DNA of 64,000 nt from Tectiglobus sp965224045 (GTDB lineage: Bacteria > Pseudomonadota > Alphaproteobacteria > Rhizobiales > Hyphomicrobiaceae), in NCBI GenBank assembly GCA_965224045.1, contig CBDCYD010000016.1, forward strand, positions 1-64,000. Reading direction: 5' to 3'. This document shows, piece after piece, positions 43,781-53,672 of the stretch; positions within the stretch are counted from its first letter, which is position 1; each line of letters starts with the position of its first letter. The notes under the pieces are model-generated. The model did no database searches and was not told where the DNA came from. It saw only the letters and a list, made by a program, of their open reading frames with translations. A program made the translations under genes and the position numbers.

Positions 43781-44475
43781 TGTTGAACGTTGCAGAAATC
43801 GAAACATTCTATGGAGAGACGCAAGCTCTTTTTGGCCCATCGCTGAGGGTCGGGGAGGGGGAAGTGGTCGCCTTGCTTGGCGCCAATGGTGTCGGCAAGA
43901 CGACCACCTTGCGCTCAATCCTCGGTCTCACACCACCGCGCTCGGGCAGCATCACATTCGATGGCCAGGACATAACTCACCAGCCAACGCACAAAATCTC
44001 GCGCATGGGTATCAGTTGGGTGCCCGATGATCGGCGAGTATTCCCGACGCTGACGGTCGAACGCAACCTCTCAATTGCGCGCAAAAAGACCAGGTTTAGG
44101 GGCTGGGAGGTAAAAGAGATGTTCGAGATCTTCAGTGCGCTTGAACATCTCATGGGCCGGGAAAGCGAGAACCTTTCCGGTGGCGAAATGCAAATGGTCG
44201 CTATCTCGCGGGCTCTGCTGGGCTCACCAGGTTTGGTGCTATTGGACGAGCCTAGTCAGGGCCTAGCGCCCAAGATCGTGCAAGACGTGCTGTCGACCAT
44301 TCAACGCATGAAACGAGAAGGTATATCCGTGCTCGTTGTCGAGCAGAATGCGGTGAGCGCCCTTGCTGTTGCCGACAGGGTTTACGTGATGAGCCACGGC
44401 CGAATTGTTCATGAAGGGCCTGCTGCCAAACTGGCTGCTGACAGCACCCTGCGTGAGCAACTATTGGGCATTTAG
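43780..44475 (+). CDS. branched-chain-type ABC ATPase, LivF-like
   Basis: A 231-residue ATPase with Walker A GANGVGKTT, signature NLSGGEMQMVA and Walker B LVLLDEPSQGLAP, like LivF. It overlaps the LivG stop by one base (TGATG), so translation is coupled. Confidence 0.92.
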   Translation: MLNVAEIETFYGETQALFGPSLRVGEGEVVALLGANGVGKTTTLRSILGLTPPRSGSITFDGQDITHQPTHKISRMGISWVPDDRRVFPTLTVERNLSIARKKTRFRGWEVKEMFEIFSALEHLMGRESENLSGGEMQMVAISRALLGSPGLVLLDEPSQGLAPKIVQDVLSTIQRMKREGISVLVVEQNAVSALAVADRVYVMSHGRIVHEGPAAKLAADSTLREQLLGI

Positions 44476-44489
44476 AATTGGAGGAGCAG

Positions 44490-45104
44490 ATGAGCACACC
44501 AATTCTAAAGGTGGACAAGCTCGAGAAGGTTTATCGCATGGGCCTATTGCGGCCGCGCGAGACATTTCGCTTGGAAGCGGATTTTGAGATCGATGATCCG
44601 ACCATCGTCGGCGTTATGGGCCCAAACGGGTCGGGTAAGACCACTTTGTTCGAACTCATAACTGGATCCAACCAACCGACTAGTGGCCAAGTGACGTGTG
44701 GTGGTCGCAACATTCATAACGTGCGCTATCAAGAGCGCGATCGTCTCGCGATCCATTATCACCAGTCGTACCAGGTCCGTCACTTTGCCAAGCGAAAACC
44801 ATCCTTTCTGATGCAGTCGGCTGGTTCGGACTATCCTCTCGTCCATCTTTTTGATGAACCGCAGTTCAATACGCAAGATGGCTACATCGGCTTCATGCTG
44901 GACTTCTTCAAGCACCTGCGCAGCAAGGGACGATTGGTGTTCTTGTGCGTTCATCCCAACGAACCGTTTCATCTGGAGATCATGCAAGACATTTGCGAGC
45001 GGTTCATTTTCGTTCGTTCAGGCCAGCTGACCTTCGCACCAAACTTCGTGCAATTGACGACGCACGCGCCCGTTCGTGAATACCTTGGCAATCTTCTGCA
45101 CTAA
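44490..45104 (+). CDS. third ABC-like ATPase with no recognisable signature motif
   Basis: The 204-residue protein has Walker A GPNGSGKTT and a Walker B-like LVHLFDEP, but the LSGGQ signature is absent; the expected segment is shorter and unlike other ABC proteins. ATG 44490 follows GGAGGAG. It may be a regulatory or energy-coupling subunit or a degenerate relative. It directly follows the LivF-like gene, in the same operon, and is not part of a normal importer. Confidence 0.75.
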   Translation: MSTPILKVDKLEKVYRMGLLRPRETFRLEADFEIDDPTIVGVMGPNGSGKTTLFELITGSNQPTSGQVTCGGRNIHNVRYQERDRLAIHYHQSYQVRHFAKRKPSFLMQSAGSDYPLVHLFDEPQFNTQDGYIGFMLDFFKHLRSKGRLVFLCVHPNEPFHLEIMQDICERFIFVRSGQLTFAPNFVQLTTHAPVREYLGNLLH

Positions 45105-45135
45105 GGCAATACAGATGCAATCAAGTCGAGAACCA

Positions 45136-46131
45136 ATGGCAAACCTTCGCGTCGGCCTCGCAGGCACGGGCATGATCAGCCTCTATCACTTGCGTGGTTG
45201 GCAGGAGGCGGCTGGCGCCGATGTCATGGCTGTCTGCGATCCCAATCTTGAAGCTGCGCGATCAAGGGCTGACGAGTTCGGTATAGCCAATGTCTATCAG
45301 GATGCTGCCGCCATGCTGGATGCCTGCAATCTCGATGCAATTGATATCGCTGCTTCGGTCGGCGCCCATGCACCGCTCGTGCGATTGGCAGCGGATCGCG
45401 GCGTTCATGTCATGGTCCAGAAGCCGCTGACAGAGACGGTCCGCGAGGCAGAGGAGCTCATCGATTTTGTCGGTGATCGCGTCAGATTCATGGTGCATGA
45501 GAATTATCGCTTCCGACCTCACTATCTCAAGGTGCGGGAATGGATAGCTGAAGGTCGCATTGGCACGCCGAGACATGCCCAGATGGTCGTCCGTGGTTCC
45601 GGTCTAGTCTCGCTCAGTGGCGAGACACCCTTCCTCGTGAATCGACAGCCTTACCTCACCACCTTCAAACGGAATCTCGTCTTCGAAACGATGATTCATC
45701 ACCTCGATGTCCTGCGTCTCTTGTTTGGCCCACTCAAAGTTGTTGCGGCGCGTCTTAACAGGCTCAACACAGATCTTCCTGGCGAGGATACAGCGGTGAT
45801 TTTGCTTGAGGGGCAAGATGGCTTTATCGCAACGGCCGATGGCTGCATTACGGCACCCGGTTACCCGGATCTGCACGGTGATCGTCTTGAGGTGGTCGGG
45901 TCCCACGGCACGCTGATCATGGACTACAACCGCGTCTACATTCTTGGTCAGGAAGAGCAAGGCGAAACGGTTGATCTCATCGGGCGCTATCAGGAGTGCT
46001 TCACGCACGCCATCCAGGAATTCGTAACCGGCATTAGAAATCAGACTCGGTTCGAAACCGATCGCTTCGACAATCTGGAAACGCTCCGTCTCATGGAAGC
46101 GTGTTACACGGCTGCGGGGATAGAGGTATAA
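45136..46131 (+). CDS. Gfo/Idh/MocA-family oxidoreductase
   Basis: The 331-residue protein has an N-terminal Rossmann fold with GLAGTGMISLYHL and the EKP-like motif as VQKPL, followed by HENYRF. These enzymes use NAD(P) on sugars, inositols or cyclic compounds. The ATG at 45136 is used; earlier in-frame ATGs at 45115 and 45076 exist. It lies 31 bases after the ATPase gene. Confidence 0.88.
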   Translation: MANLRVGLAGTGMISLYHLRGWQEAAGADVMAVCDPNLEAARSRADEFGIANVYQDAAAMLDACNLDAIDIAASVGAHAPLVRLAADRGVHVMVQKPLTETVREAEELIDFVGDRVRFMVHENYRFRPHYLKVREWIAEGRIGTPRHAQMVVRGSGLVSLSGETPFLVNRQPYLTTFKRNLVFETMIHHLDVLRLLFGPLKVVAARLNRLNTDLPGEDTAVILLEGQDGFIATADGCITAPGYPDLHGDRLEVVGSHGTLIMDYNRVYILGQEEQGETVDLIGRYQECFTHAIQEFVTGIRNQTRFETDRFDNLETLRLMEACYTAAGIEV

Positions 46132-46132
46132 G

Positions 46133-46963
46133 ATGACACCACAGGCAGATCTTCAAACCAACCTCACACCGACGGTCGATCATCAAGCGTTGGTTTCGCA
46201 GTTCGACCTATCTGGCAAGGTTGCCTTTGTTCCTGGCGGATATGGTGCAATTGGCGAGGCGATTTGCTGGGCGTTGGTAGCCCATGGCGCTTCGGTTGCG
46301 CTGGCCGGTCCAAATGGTGACAGAGCCTTTGCACTTGGAGAGGCGCTTTGCTCAGAAGGGTACGTAGCGCAAGGATGGGAGCTTAATGGAAGATCAGTTG
46401 CTTCAATTGAGGATGTGGTCGATGACGTGACGTCATCATTTGGCAATATCGACATTCTCGTCAACTGTGTCGGCATTCAGCGTGAGCAACGCTTGCTGGA
46501 TGTTACCGAAGATACGTTTGATGAAATGTATGAGACCAATCTCAAGTCGGCGATGTTCCTGGCACAGTCCGTTGCCAAGCGACAGATTCCGCGTGGCCGA
46601 GGTGGACGCCATATCCATCTTCTTTCAGTGCGATCACAACTTGCACTAAGGGACCGAGGCTATTCTGCCTATTGTGCAACGAAAGGTGGCCTTCTGATGC
46701 TGGTCAAACAACACGCGATGGAATTAGCTCCTCACGGTATCACTGTTAATGGCGTAGCGCCGACATTCATCCAGTCTGAACGCATCCGACCTCATCTGGA
46801 ACGCGAGGAATTTCGCAAGTTCATCCTATCGCGTAATCCATTGGGGCGCATTGGTGACCCGGTTGAGGTGGCCGGACCAGTCATTGCATTGGCCGCGGCT
46901 GCGGGGTCATATGTTACCGGACAGATCCTTTATGTCGATGGCGGCGTGACCGCCAGCCAATGA
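46133..46963 (+). CDS. short-chain dehydrogenase/reductase
   Basis: The 276-residue SDR has a Rossmann start of GGYGAIGEA, the NVG-like segment VNCVG, and Tyr-Lys in YSAYCATKGG, then PGG tail. It oxidises or reduces a hydroxyl with NAD(P). Only one base after the previous stop, with GAGG upstream. Substrate unknown. Confidence 0.9.
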   Translation: MTPQADLQTNLTPTVDHQALVSQFDLSGKVAFVPGGYGAIGEAICWALVAHGASVALAGPNGDRAFALGEALCSEGYVAQGWELNGRSVASIEDVVDDVTSSFGNIDILVNCVGIQREQRLLDVTEDTFDEMYETNLKSAMFLAQSVAKRQIPRGRGGRHIHLLSVRSQLALRDRGYSAYCATKGGLLMLVKQHAMELAPHGITVNGVAPTFIQSERIRPHLEREEFRKFILSRNPLGRIGDPVEVAGPVIALAAAAGSYVTGQILYVDGGVTASQ

Positions 46964-46983
46964 GCCAGTTGCGGAGAGATAGT

Positions 46984-48000
46984 ATGACTTGGCCAATTGA
47001 GCATTTCCATTACGTTCCATCACCGTCCAGCTTTATTGAAATGATGCCGGGTGCCATGAAGGCGATGACGCAGTGCGCTGACGTGAAGCCGGGTGAAAAC
47101 GTGGTCATCGCTTGCGATACCAACAAGCTGCGATTGGCCGAAGCCTTGGCCGCCGCTGCCTATGCCGTTGGTGGCATCCCGACGATCACCGCATTTCCAC
47201 CGACCGGCGCTCATGGACGTCAGGTTCCTGATCCGGTCGTTGGGGCTTGTGCCCGGGCTGACGTCTACTTCCTACCCACGAGCTGGTCGATGACCCACAC
47301 GGACGCGCGAATTGCTGCGCAGCAGGCTGGTGCGCGTGGCGCAACCATGTGTGAAGTAACTGAAGACTGTTTGGCAGCAGGCGGCATACTTGCTGACTTT
47401 GAGGCCGCCGATCGACTTGGTCGCCGGATTGGCAAGATCATGGAAACGGCGACCGAGGTTCGAATTACCACGCCGTCAGGCACCGATATGCGCGCGAAGA
47501 TTTCCAATCGGCCCGTGCAATATGAGACGGGGCTGTTTCGCGAGCACGGTCAGTTTGGTGCCTTGCCTAACAGCGAGCTCAACATTTCACCGATTGAAGG
47601 AGCATCTGAAGGTGTGTTTATCGGAGATGTCCGGGTGATGGGTTACGGCGTCGTTCGCGATGAGCCCGTCACGATTGAAGTCAAGGACGGTGAAGTCTCG
47701 AAGATCACGGGCAATAAAGCCGCCGACTACTTGCGCGAAACCTTGGCTTCGTTCAACGACCGCTCAGCCTATAATCTGGCAGAGTTCGCCGTAGGGCTGA
47801 ACCCTGAAGCGCGCGGTTACGCGACTAATCTCGAAGGCTTGGGTAAACTCGGATTTGCCCACCACGGCATCGGTTCGAGTTATGCGATCGGCGGCAACGT
47901 CAAAGCACCCTGCCATATAGATGTCATCTACAAAGATGCGAGCCTCGAAATCGATGGTCAACTGGTGTTGGATAAGGGAGAGTTCGTTGCCACTGAATAG
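46984..48000 (+). CDS. M29-fold protein like 2,5-dihydroxypyridine 5,6-dioxygenase NicX
   Basis: The 338-residue protein resembles the NicX/aminopeptidase M29 family. Near the C-terminus PCHIDV and the His pair FAHHGIG recall the iron ligands His-x-Asp and His of NicX, which opens the ring of 2,5-dihydroxypyridine. The start at 46984 has GGAGAGA upstream. NicX-like members also occur in other cyclic-compound pathways, so the reaction is unproven. Last gene of the RpiR cluster. Confidence 0.8.
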   Translation: MTWPIEHFHYVPSPSSFIEMMPGAMKAMTQCADVKPGENVVIACDTNKLRLAEALAAAAYAVGGIPTITAFPPTGAHGRQVPDPVVGACARADVYFLPTSWSMTHTDARIAAQQAGARGATMCEVTEDCLAAGGILADFEAADRLGRRIGKIMETATEVRITTPSGTDMRAKISNRPVQYETGLFREHGQFGALPNSELNISPIEGASEGVFIGDVRVMGYGVVRDEPVTIEVKDGEVSKITGNKAADYLRETLASFNDRSAYNLAEFAVGLNPEARGYATNLEGLGKLGFAHHGIGSSYAIGGNVKAPCHIDVIYKDASLEIDGQLVLDKGEFVATE

Positions 48001-48308
48001 AGCTGCTCGCGATAACGTCCGGGTGTGCAGCAGTTGGCAATCCATTTCCTCGGAATTTTCGCTAATGGGATGGTCCGGCCCCGGCCATTCGGTGCACTCC
48101 GAGTAGCGCCTTTCCCTATCCGTCACAGTAGTCCGTCCAGAACCGCTAAGATGAGCCAGGGGTACCTCACGCAGCAATCAGATCCCTCGTCCGCTTGGTT
48201 GCAACACGGAACATTGGTGAGATCCGCGTTCGCCACGAGCAACGCGATACCACGTTATTTGATCGGATCGTGCGGCCGAGGGAGAAGTGGGGGCGGCATC
48301 GGATCGGC
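48001..48308. other. intergenic gap between converging clusters
   Basis: About 308 bases between the NicX-like gene and the cytochrome c gene; no gene, terminator stem or repeat was recognised. Confidence 0.5.
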
Positions 48309-49232
48309 CTACTTCAGGCTGATCAGATATTCGGCGATCGCAGCCTGATCCCGCGGCGTGAGCTTGCCTGTTGAATGCGCAACGACCTCGGCCATGGTTC
48401 CACCTAGAAAATCACCCGACGGTATCATTCCGACCTGCAGGGAGATCAGTACATCATCTTTGCTCCAGGGTTTCTTGCGCTGAGCAAGTCCACGGATGCT
48501 TGGAACATCCGCGCCCTCCGGGCCATTATAGTTACCTGAAAGCGGGACACCGCTACTTCCACCCAAAAAGTTTCTCTGCGTATGACACTCGCCGCAGTGA
48601 CCGAGCACGTTGACCAGGTAGGCACCGCGGTTCCAATTGGCGCCTTTGTCCGGTTGCGCGTCAAACGTTGCCGTTCGAAAGAACAATTCTTTCCAGATCC
48701 CGACCAGGTTTCTATCCGAAAACGGCCAGCCAATTTCATGAGGTCGAGAGGGCTGTGAGACCGGTTCAACTGTATCGAGATAGCTCTTTATGTCGGCAAC
48801 GTCCTGCAGCTTCATGGCTGCATAGGATGTGTATGGAAATGACGGAAAGTAATGCTCTCCGTTCGGCGCAAGCCCAGCCAGCATGGCGTTGGCAAATTGG
48901 ACTGGAGACCAGCCACCAATACCATGTGTTTTGTCTGGAGTTATATTCGGCGCGTAGAAGGTTCCAAAAGGAGTCTTAAGCGCCGCACCACCGGCAAGAA
49001 ACTTTCCCTTTTTCTTCAGGTCGGTATGACAGGCGATGCAACCGCCGGCAACGACCAGATATTTACCCCGCCCGGCATTGCCTGCGAGACCATCAATGCG
49101 GCCCGATATATCCGTTCGACCCAGCCGAGGCAACACAAGGACGTAACCGGCAACTGCTAGAAGCAGAGCAAGCGTACCAAGCCAGAATAGTCTTTTGAGA
49201 AGCCGGGCCACGTCGCACCCAAACCAGCGCAA
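48309..49232 (-). CDS. diheme cytochrome c
   Basis: The 307-residue protein has an N-terminal membrane segment (residues about 12-32) and two heme motifs, CIACH and CGECH, in two cytochrome domains. It carries electrons at the periplasmic face of the membrane. It starts one base after the cytochrome c' stop, so they are a pair; with the oxidase nearby they may support copper-related respiration or detoxification. Heme counts are seen; partners are inferred. Confidence 0.85.
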   Translation of the reverse strand: MRWFGCDVARLLKRLFWLGTLALLLAVAGYVLVLPRLGRTDISGRIDGLAGNAGRGKYLVVAGGCIACHTDLKKKGKFLAGGAALKTPFGTFYAPNITPDKTHGIGGWSPVQFANAMLAGLAPNGEHYFPSFPYTSYAAMKLQDVADIKSYLDTVEPVSQPSRPHEIGWPFSDRNLVGIWKELFFRTATFDAQPDKGANWNRGAYLVNVLGHCGECHTQRNFLGGSSGVPLSGNYNGPEGADVPSIRGLAQRKKPWSKDDVLISLQVGMIPSGDFLGGTMAEVVAHSTGKLTPRDQAAIAEYLISLK

Positions 49233-49233
49233 A

Positions 49234-49707
49234 CTACTTTTCTTTTTTCATGCGGAAGTCCTGGTGGCATCCCGAGCAGGTCCTGCCGATTTTTGCGAAA
49301 GTCGCCAGCGATGCAGCCTTGCCTGACGCTGCCGCGGCTTCCAGTTCTCCTGCAAGTTCGGCGAGGTTTTCGGCATGACCTTTGAAATCATCCCACTTCT
49401 CCCATATGACCGGCAATGCTTCGGTTGGCTTTTGCATGCTTCCTTTTGGAAACTGCTCCGGAATTTCGGCGGCATGTTGCTTGAGTGACTTGGCGATACC
49501 CGTCACCTTTGCTGCATCGAATGCGGTTTTTCCTGTGACCATCTGAGACAGGTCTTTCATGCCGTCTCCCATGCTTTTCATGGCCATCATGCGCTTCATG
49601 ACAATGCCTTTCGCGCCCTTGTGGGCCAACACAATCGTCGTCCCGAAAACAGCGAGCACTGAAACAGCGAACGCCATTGCGAATGCGGTATGTCTATTGA
49701 TGGGCAT
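49234..49707 (-). CDS. class II cytochrome c'-like protein
   Basis: A 157-residue protein with a signal-like N-terminus, four-helix pattern and a C-terminal CSGCH heme motif, as in cytochrome c'. ATG 49707 is used, with GGAGG eight bases before it; GTG 49713 is in frame. It pairs with the downstream diheme cytochrome. Confidence 0.85.
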   Translation of the reverse strand: MPINRHTAFAMAFAVSVLAVFGTTIVLAHKGAKGIVMKRMMAMKSMGDGMKDLSQMVTGKTAFDAAKVTGIAKSLKQHAAEIPEQFPKGSMQKPTEALPVIWEKWDDFKGHAENLAELAGELEAAAASGKAASLATFAKIGRTCSGCHQDFRMKKEK

Positions 49708-49827
49708 GGACACTTCCTCCCTATTGGGTTCCCGTAAGAGTTGCTCAAACAGAACGAAGGCGGCGCCGGCTTGTTTGCGCCGGGCCGCCTTTACGATTGA
49801 TCGGGCAACTGGACAGACGAAATTGCG

Positions 49828-50115
49828 TTAGTAGCGCCAGTACGGCCGGCGAGAATGACGTCTGCCCCCGCACCAACCGATACGATCCCTGCGCGTTACG
49901 TCGCCATAGTAGTTTACGTGCAGGTGGAAACGCCTTCCACGACGACAGGCGTCGAGTTGGAAGATCGGCAAAGTGCGATCCGTGAAGTGAATTCGATAGT
50001 AACCGCGATCTTGCAGCATATAGCGCACTTCTTGCGGCGTGTGTGCGCTTGCAGGTGCGACAGCTAGAAATGCCATGGCTGCCGCTGTGCCGGCCAACGC
50101 AACAGTCTTCAGCAT
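49828..50115 (-). CDS. small secreted protein
   Basis: A 95-residue protein with a signal peptide (cut near residue 24) and an aromatic, Arg-rich mature part with two cysteines. AAGGAG upstream supports the start. Unrecognised; found in a copper-resistance context. Confidence 0.6.
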   Translation of the reverse strand: MLKTVALAGTAAAMAFLAVAPASAHTPQEVRYMLQDRGYYRIHFTDRTLPIFQLDACRRGRRFHLHVNYYGDVTRRDRIGWCGGRRHSRRPYWRY

Positions 50116-50391
50116 GTTCCTTCTCCTTTGGGCCTCTGATCGCGTCGCGATCTGTCATTTGCCTTTGATGGAAAAGGCCGTCTGAATGCATCCTGTCAGG
50201 AACGTTCATCGGAGGTTCATTTTGCTGACAGGAGATGGACCGGGCTGGAGCAGCTCGTCGATCGCGCACACGCGTTGTGTCTGGCATCTCGCTCACAATT
50301 GCAGTGGGCTGTTCATCGCGATTGTCACGCACCGTCGGTGCCGGCGATATGTCGCCAGCGCGGAACAGGGCTGCGGGAAGGCCAAGCAAGC

Positions 50392-50682
50392 TCACTTTTC
50401 CAGCTTCATGATTGTCAGCTTGCCATCCTTCACTTCGACCTGCATTTTTATCTTGTCGCCGACCTTCAATCCTTTCGCCATGGACGAATCGGCGGTTCTG
50501 AAAACCATGGTCATGGCTGGCATGTCGAGCGTGGGCAGCGGTCCGTGCTTGATTGTCATTTCGCCTCCAGGGCGCAGTTCCTTTACGACACCGTCGACCA
50601 GTGCGTCTTCGGCCATCAATGGCGTAATTGCCAGCATTCCAAAAACCATTGTTGCGGCTGTAAGTTTGTTGAAGTTACTCAT
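50392..50682 (-). CDS. CusF-like periplasmic copper-binding protein
   Basis: The 96-residue protein has a signal peptide and the CusF segment IKHGPLPTLDMPAMTMVFR, with His and two Met residues as copper(I)/silver ligands. CusF carries copper in the periplasm to efflux pumps. It follows the CopA-like oxidase by 71 bases. Confidence 0.85.
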   Translation of the reverse strand: MSNFNKLTAATMVFGMLAITPLMAEDALVDGVVKELRPGGEMTIKHGPLPTLDMPAMTMVFRTADSSMAKGLKVGDKIKMQVEVKDGKLTIMKLEK

Positions 50683-50753
50683 TGTGTTTCCCTTCTTTTT
50701 GCAGAGAGCGTGAACGTCCGTCTGCTGCGAAGCGATCGGGGGTTGAGGCTACG

Positions 50754-52217
50754 TCAGACCTTGATGCCGTCGCGGCGCAATTCATCAGGTGTCGCTGCAC
50801 GGACCATCGTTCCCTCCGGCGGTTCATACCAGCCTGGATCGTCGAATCCCTTCACGCGATTGCGAACCTTTAGGATCGTGAACATTCCCCCCATTGAAAT
50901 GTAGTCGTACGGCCCCTTCGCACCGACCATCGGGATCGAATTCTCAGGAATGTCCATGAACTTGGCGTGCTTGCCCATTTCACCCATGCCGTCATGCCCC
51001 ATCGTCATGTAGCTTGGCACCAGGCTCTGCACTGCATTGTCGACTGTTGTCGGTTTGACGCCGACCATATTCGCAAGGCCATGCCCCATCTGGTTCATGG
51101 TGTGGTGTGTCATATGACAGTGCATCGCCCAGTCGCCTGGGTTGTCTGCGACGAATTCCAGGTTGCGTGCCTGACCGACCGCGACGAGGGCGCTCGTTTC
51201 AGGCCAAAGTGCTGCTTCGGGCACTTCGCCTCCATCGGTTTCGGTGATTTGGAATGAGTGCCCGTGAATATGAAATGGATGGTGGTCCATCGCCGACAGG
51301 TTGCCAATGCGAATGCGCACGCGATCATTTGTCTGACACACCACCGGTGCCGTCCCCGGGAACACCTTGCCGTTCAGCGTGAGCGTGTTGAAACCCGATG
51401 CCACGCTTGTGTCCGGACGATACGTTCCCGGCTTGATGTCCATCTCGTGAAGCATCAATGAAAAATCACGATCCGGGCGCGGTCGCTTCGGCTTACGCGG
51501 GTGAATGACAAACATGCCAAACAGCCCCATGCCCTCCTGGGTCATGGTGTCCTTGTGGCTGTGGTACATGAACGTGCCGTGCTGGATGCAGGGGAACTCG
51601 TACTTGAAGGTCTCGCCAACTTTGATCGGAGGCTGTGTCAGGCCGTTCACGCCATCCATGTTGCAGGGTAGGATAAGTCCGTGCCAGTGCACGCTGGTCG
51701 CAACCGGTAGTCTGTTGGTGACGTAGATACGGATGCGATCGCCTTCCACCGCCTCAATGAGCGGCCCTGACATTTCACCGTTATAGCCCCACACGATCGC
51801 TTTGAAGCCGGGCGCGAAGTCGTGCATGAATTCCGACGCGGTCAAGTGGAACACCTTGACGCCGTCAACGATCTTCCAGGGAACCGTCGTGCCGTTGGGC
51901 TTGTGAACCGGCGTGTAGTCCTTACCCGGCATACCAGGCTCGTACGTTCCATCGGGATCGACGGTTCGCGCATACCAATCGTTTCCACGTGGTGTGGCGT
52001 AGCCACTCGCAGGTGCCAGACGCGGCTTCGTCTTTGCGGCCGGGCTCATGTTGTGTCCGGCATGACCGCCGTGACCACCATGACCTGAATGTCCGCCATG
52101 CTGGCTGTGGTCCACTTTTTGACCCTGAGCGCCTGAAGCCACCAATACGGTTCCCGCAGCAGCAACACTGCCGGTCGCCAGGAACTTGCGTCGAGAGAGT
52201 TTTCTGAGAGATTTCAT
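50754..52217 (-). CDS. CopA-like multicopper oxidase
   Basis: The 487-residue protein has a Tat signal (SRRKFLATGSVAA), a His/Gly-rich segment, and all four copper motifs: HWHG, HSHKD, HPFHIHGH and HCHMTHH. It oxidises copper(I) in the periplasm. It overlaps the TolC-like stop by one base (TGATG), so they are coupled. Name by family only; it is a copper-resistance oxidase, not the P-type ATPase CopA. Confidence 0.9.
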   Translation of the reverse strand: MKSLRKLSRRKFLATGSVAAAGTVLVASGAQGQKVDHSQHGGHSGHGGHGGHAGHNMSPAAKTKPRLAPASGYATPRGNDWYARTVDPDGTYEPGMPGKDYTPVHKPNGTTVPWKIVDGVKVFHLTASEFMHDFAPGFKAIVWGYNGEMSGPLIEAVEGDRIRIYVTNRLPVATSVHWHGLILPCNMDGVNGLTQPPIKVGETFKYEFPCIQHGTFMYHSHKDTMTQEGMGLFGMFVIHPRKPKRPRPDRDFSLMLHEMDIKPGTYRPDTSVASGFNTLTLNGKVFPGTAPVVCQTNDRVRIRIGNLSAMDHHPFHIHGHSFQITETDGGEVPEAALWPETSALVAVGQARNLEFVADNPGDWAMHCHMTHHTMNQMGHGLANMVGVKPTTVDNAVQSLVPSYMTMGHDGMGEMGKHAKFMDIPENSIPMVGAKGPYDYISMGGMFTILKVRNRVKGFDDPGWYEPPEGTMVRAATPDELRRDGIKV

Positions 52218-53662
52218 CAGTGTTCTCCATCATCACCGCCGCCACCGCCGGCAGCAGCGATCATCACAGGGCCGCCACCGCCGTCGGGGAGACGACCGCT
52301 TCTCAATTGCTGATAGTTCGAACGCGCCCGCCAGTACGACCGTAGCGCGTCAATGTACCCGCGACCGGCCTGAATCTGTTCGCGTTTCGCGCGGATCAGT
52401 CGAAACACGTCTTCCTGCATGGCGTTGTATTGTTGGGTGGTTGCCAGAAGGAGCCGCGCTTGTTGGGGCAAGATTGCACGCTCGTAATATAATACTGCCT
52501 TGTGCGCCGTGAGCAGTTCGGCCCGGGCAAGCCGTGCAGCCGAGCGCACCCGCACTCCCATCGCCCAATACGCATCCTGTGCTTGCCGGATTTCCATGAT
52601 GCCACGCGCCTTTTTGGCCTGGCCTTGATCGAATAACGGCAGCGTTACATCGAATATGGGGCCAGCTTCATACTCGCGCGGTTCTTCTTCGGCCTTGGTC
52701 GTCTCAAGCTCGGCGCCGATCCCGATGTCCGGGATCAGAGACTGGCGGCTCGTAAGTTGATACTTGTAGCCAAGTGTTATGATTTTCTGGCGCAGCGTCG
52801 CCAACTCGATGCTGCGTTCGACGGCGATACTTTCGATGCTGTCGAATAAAGACGTGACACTCTTGGCTGACGGCAAGCGTGCAGGCGCTCGCCAGCTCTT
52901 TGTTTGCCGCCCGGTGAGGCCCATAGCAACGTTGAGACGCTCCCGGGCAGAGGCGGAAGCGGCCTCGGCATTCGCTAGATCGAGTTTGGCCTGAGTGAGA
53001 ACATTCTGCTGCTGCTCGAAATCCAGCGGCGTAGAGTTGCCGGCTTCGCGCACCGCCTTGGCACTAACGACGCCCACTCGAGCGGACTGTACTACTTTGC
53101 GGAAGAGTTCAATTTGCTGGCGGGTTGCGACGTAGTCGATGAACGCCAAGTTGGTTTCGGCAGCGTGGTCGATCACCATTCCCGACACTTGGTACTTCAC
53201 CTCTTCGAGTGCCGATTCGGCAACCGCCAGCTTGTAGCGCCTCCAAAACAGCTCGATGAAATTGAATATGATTCCCGTTGCCGTCTGAACAGCGCCAACT
53301 TCGGGTCGATACGGCCAGAGGAACGAACCATCAATGACGGGATTTGTCAGTAGTCCGGCCTGAACAAGGTCAGCCTGTGCGACCCCGAGGTTCGCATAAG
53401 ACGACTGCAAATTCCGATTGTTCAACAAAGCGATCTGGACCGCACGACTGGCGGTCAGTGGCTTCGTTAGCAGGTTGTCGATGTGGCTGTGGACCCGCTG
53501 GTCCTCCTCACTTCCGCTATCCCATTCAATGCGCTTGCCGGTGCGCTCCTGTACGCTCGAGGCCACATCCTCGAAGGCTTGATCAGGTGACAACGATGCG
53601 GCACAGCCAGACAACAACAAAGCGCCAACTCCAATGGCGAAAAAGTTCTTTCGATATTTCAT
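52217..53662 (-). CDS. TolC-family outer-membrane efflux protein (CusC-like)
   Basis: The 481-residue protein starts as a lipoprotein (signal ending LLSGC) and has two long helical halves of the outer membrane efflux protein family. It forms a channel for efflux, probably of copper. No matching RND pump or membrane fusion gene is nearby, so the partner is elsewhere. It overlaps the oxidase start and lies 10 bases past the lipoprotein stop. Confidence 0.85.
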   Translation of the reverse strand: MKYRKNFFAIGVGALLLSGCAASLSPDQAFEDVASSVQERTGKRIEWDSGSEEDQRVHSHIDNLLTKPLTASRAVQIALLNNRNLQSSYANLGVAQADLVQAGLLTNPVIDGSFLWPYRPEVGAVQTATGIIFNFIELFWRRYKLAVAESALEEVKYQVSGMVIDHAAETNLAFIDYVATRQQIELFRKVVQSARVGVVSAKAVREAGNSTPLDFEQQQNVLTQAKLDLANAEAASASARERLNVAMGLTGRQTKSWRAPARLPSAKSVTSLFDSIESIAVERSIELATLRQKIITLGYKYQLTSRQSLIPDIGIGAELETTKAEEEPREYEAGPIFDVTLPLFDQGQAKKARGIMEIRQAQDAYWAMGVRVRSAARLARAELLTAHKAVLYYERAILPQQARLLLATTQQYNAMQEDVFRLIRAKREQIQAGRGYIDALRSYWRARSNYQQLRSGRLPDGGGGPVMIAAAGGGGGDDGEH

Positions 53663-53672
53663 ATCGCCCCCA

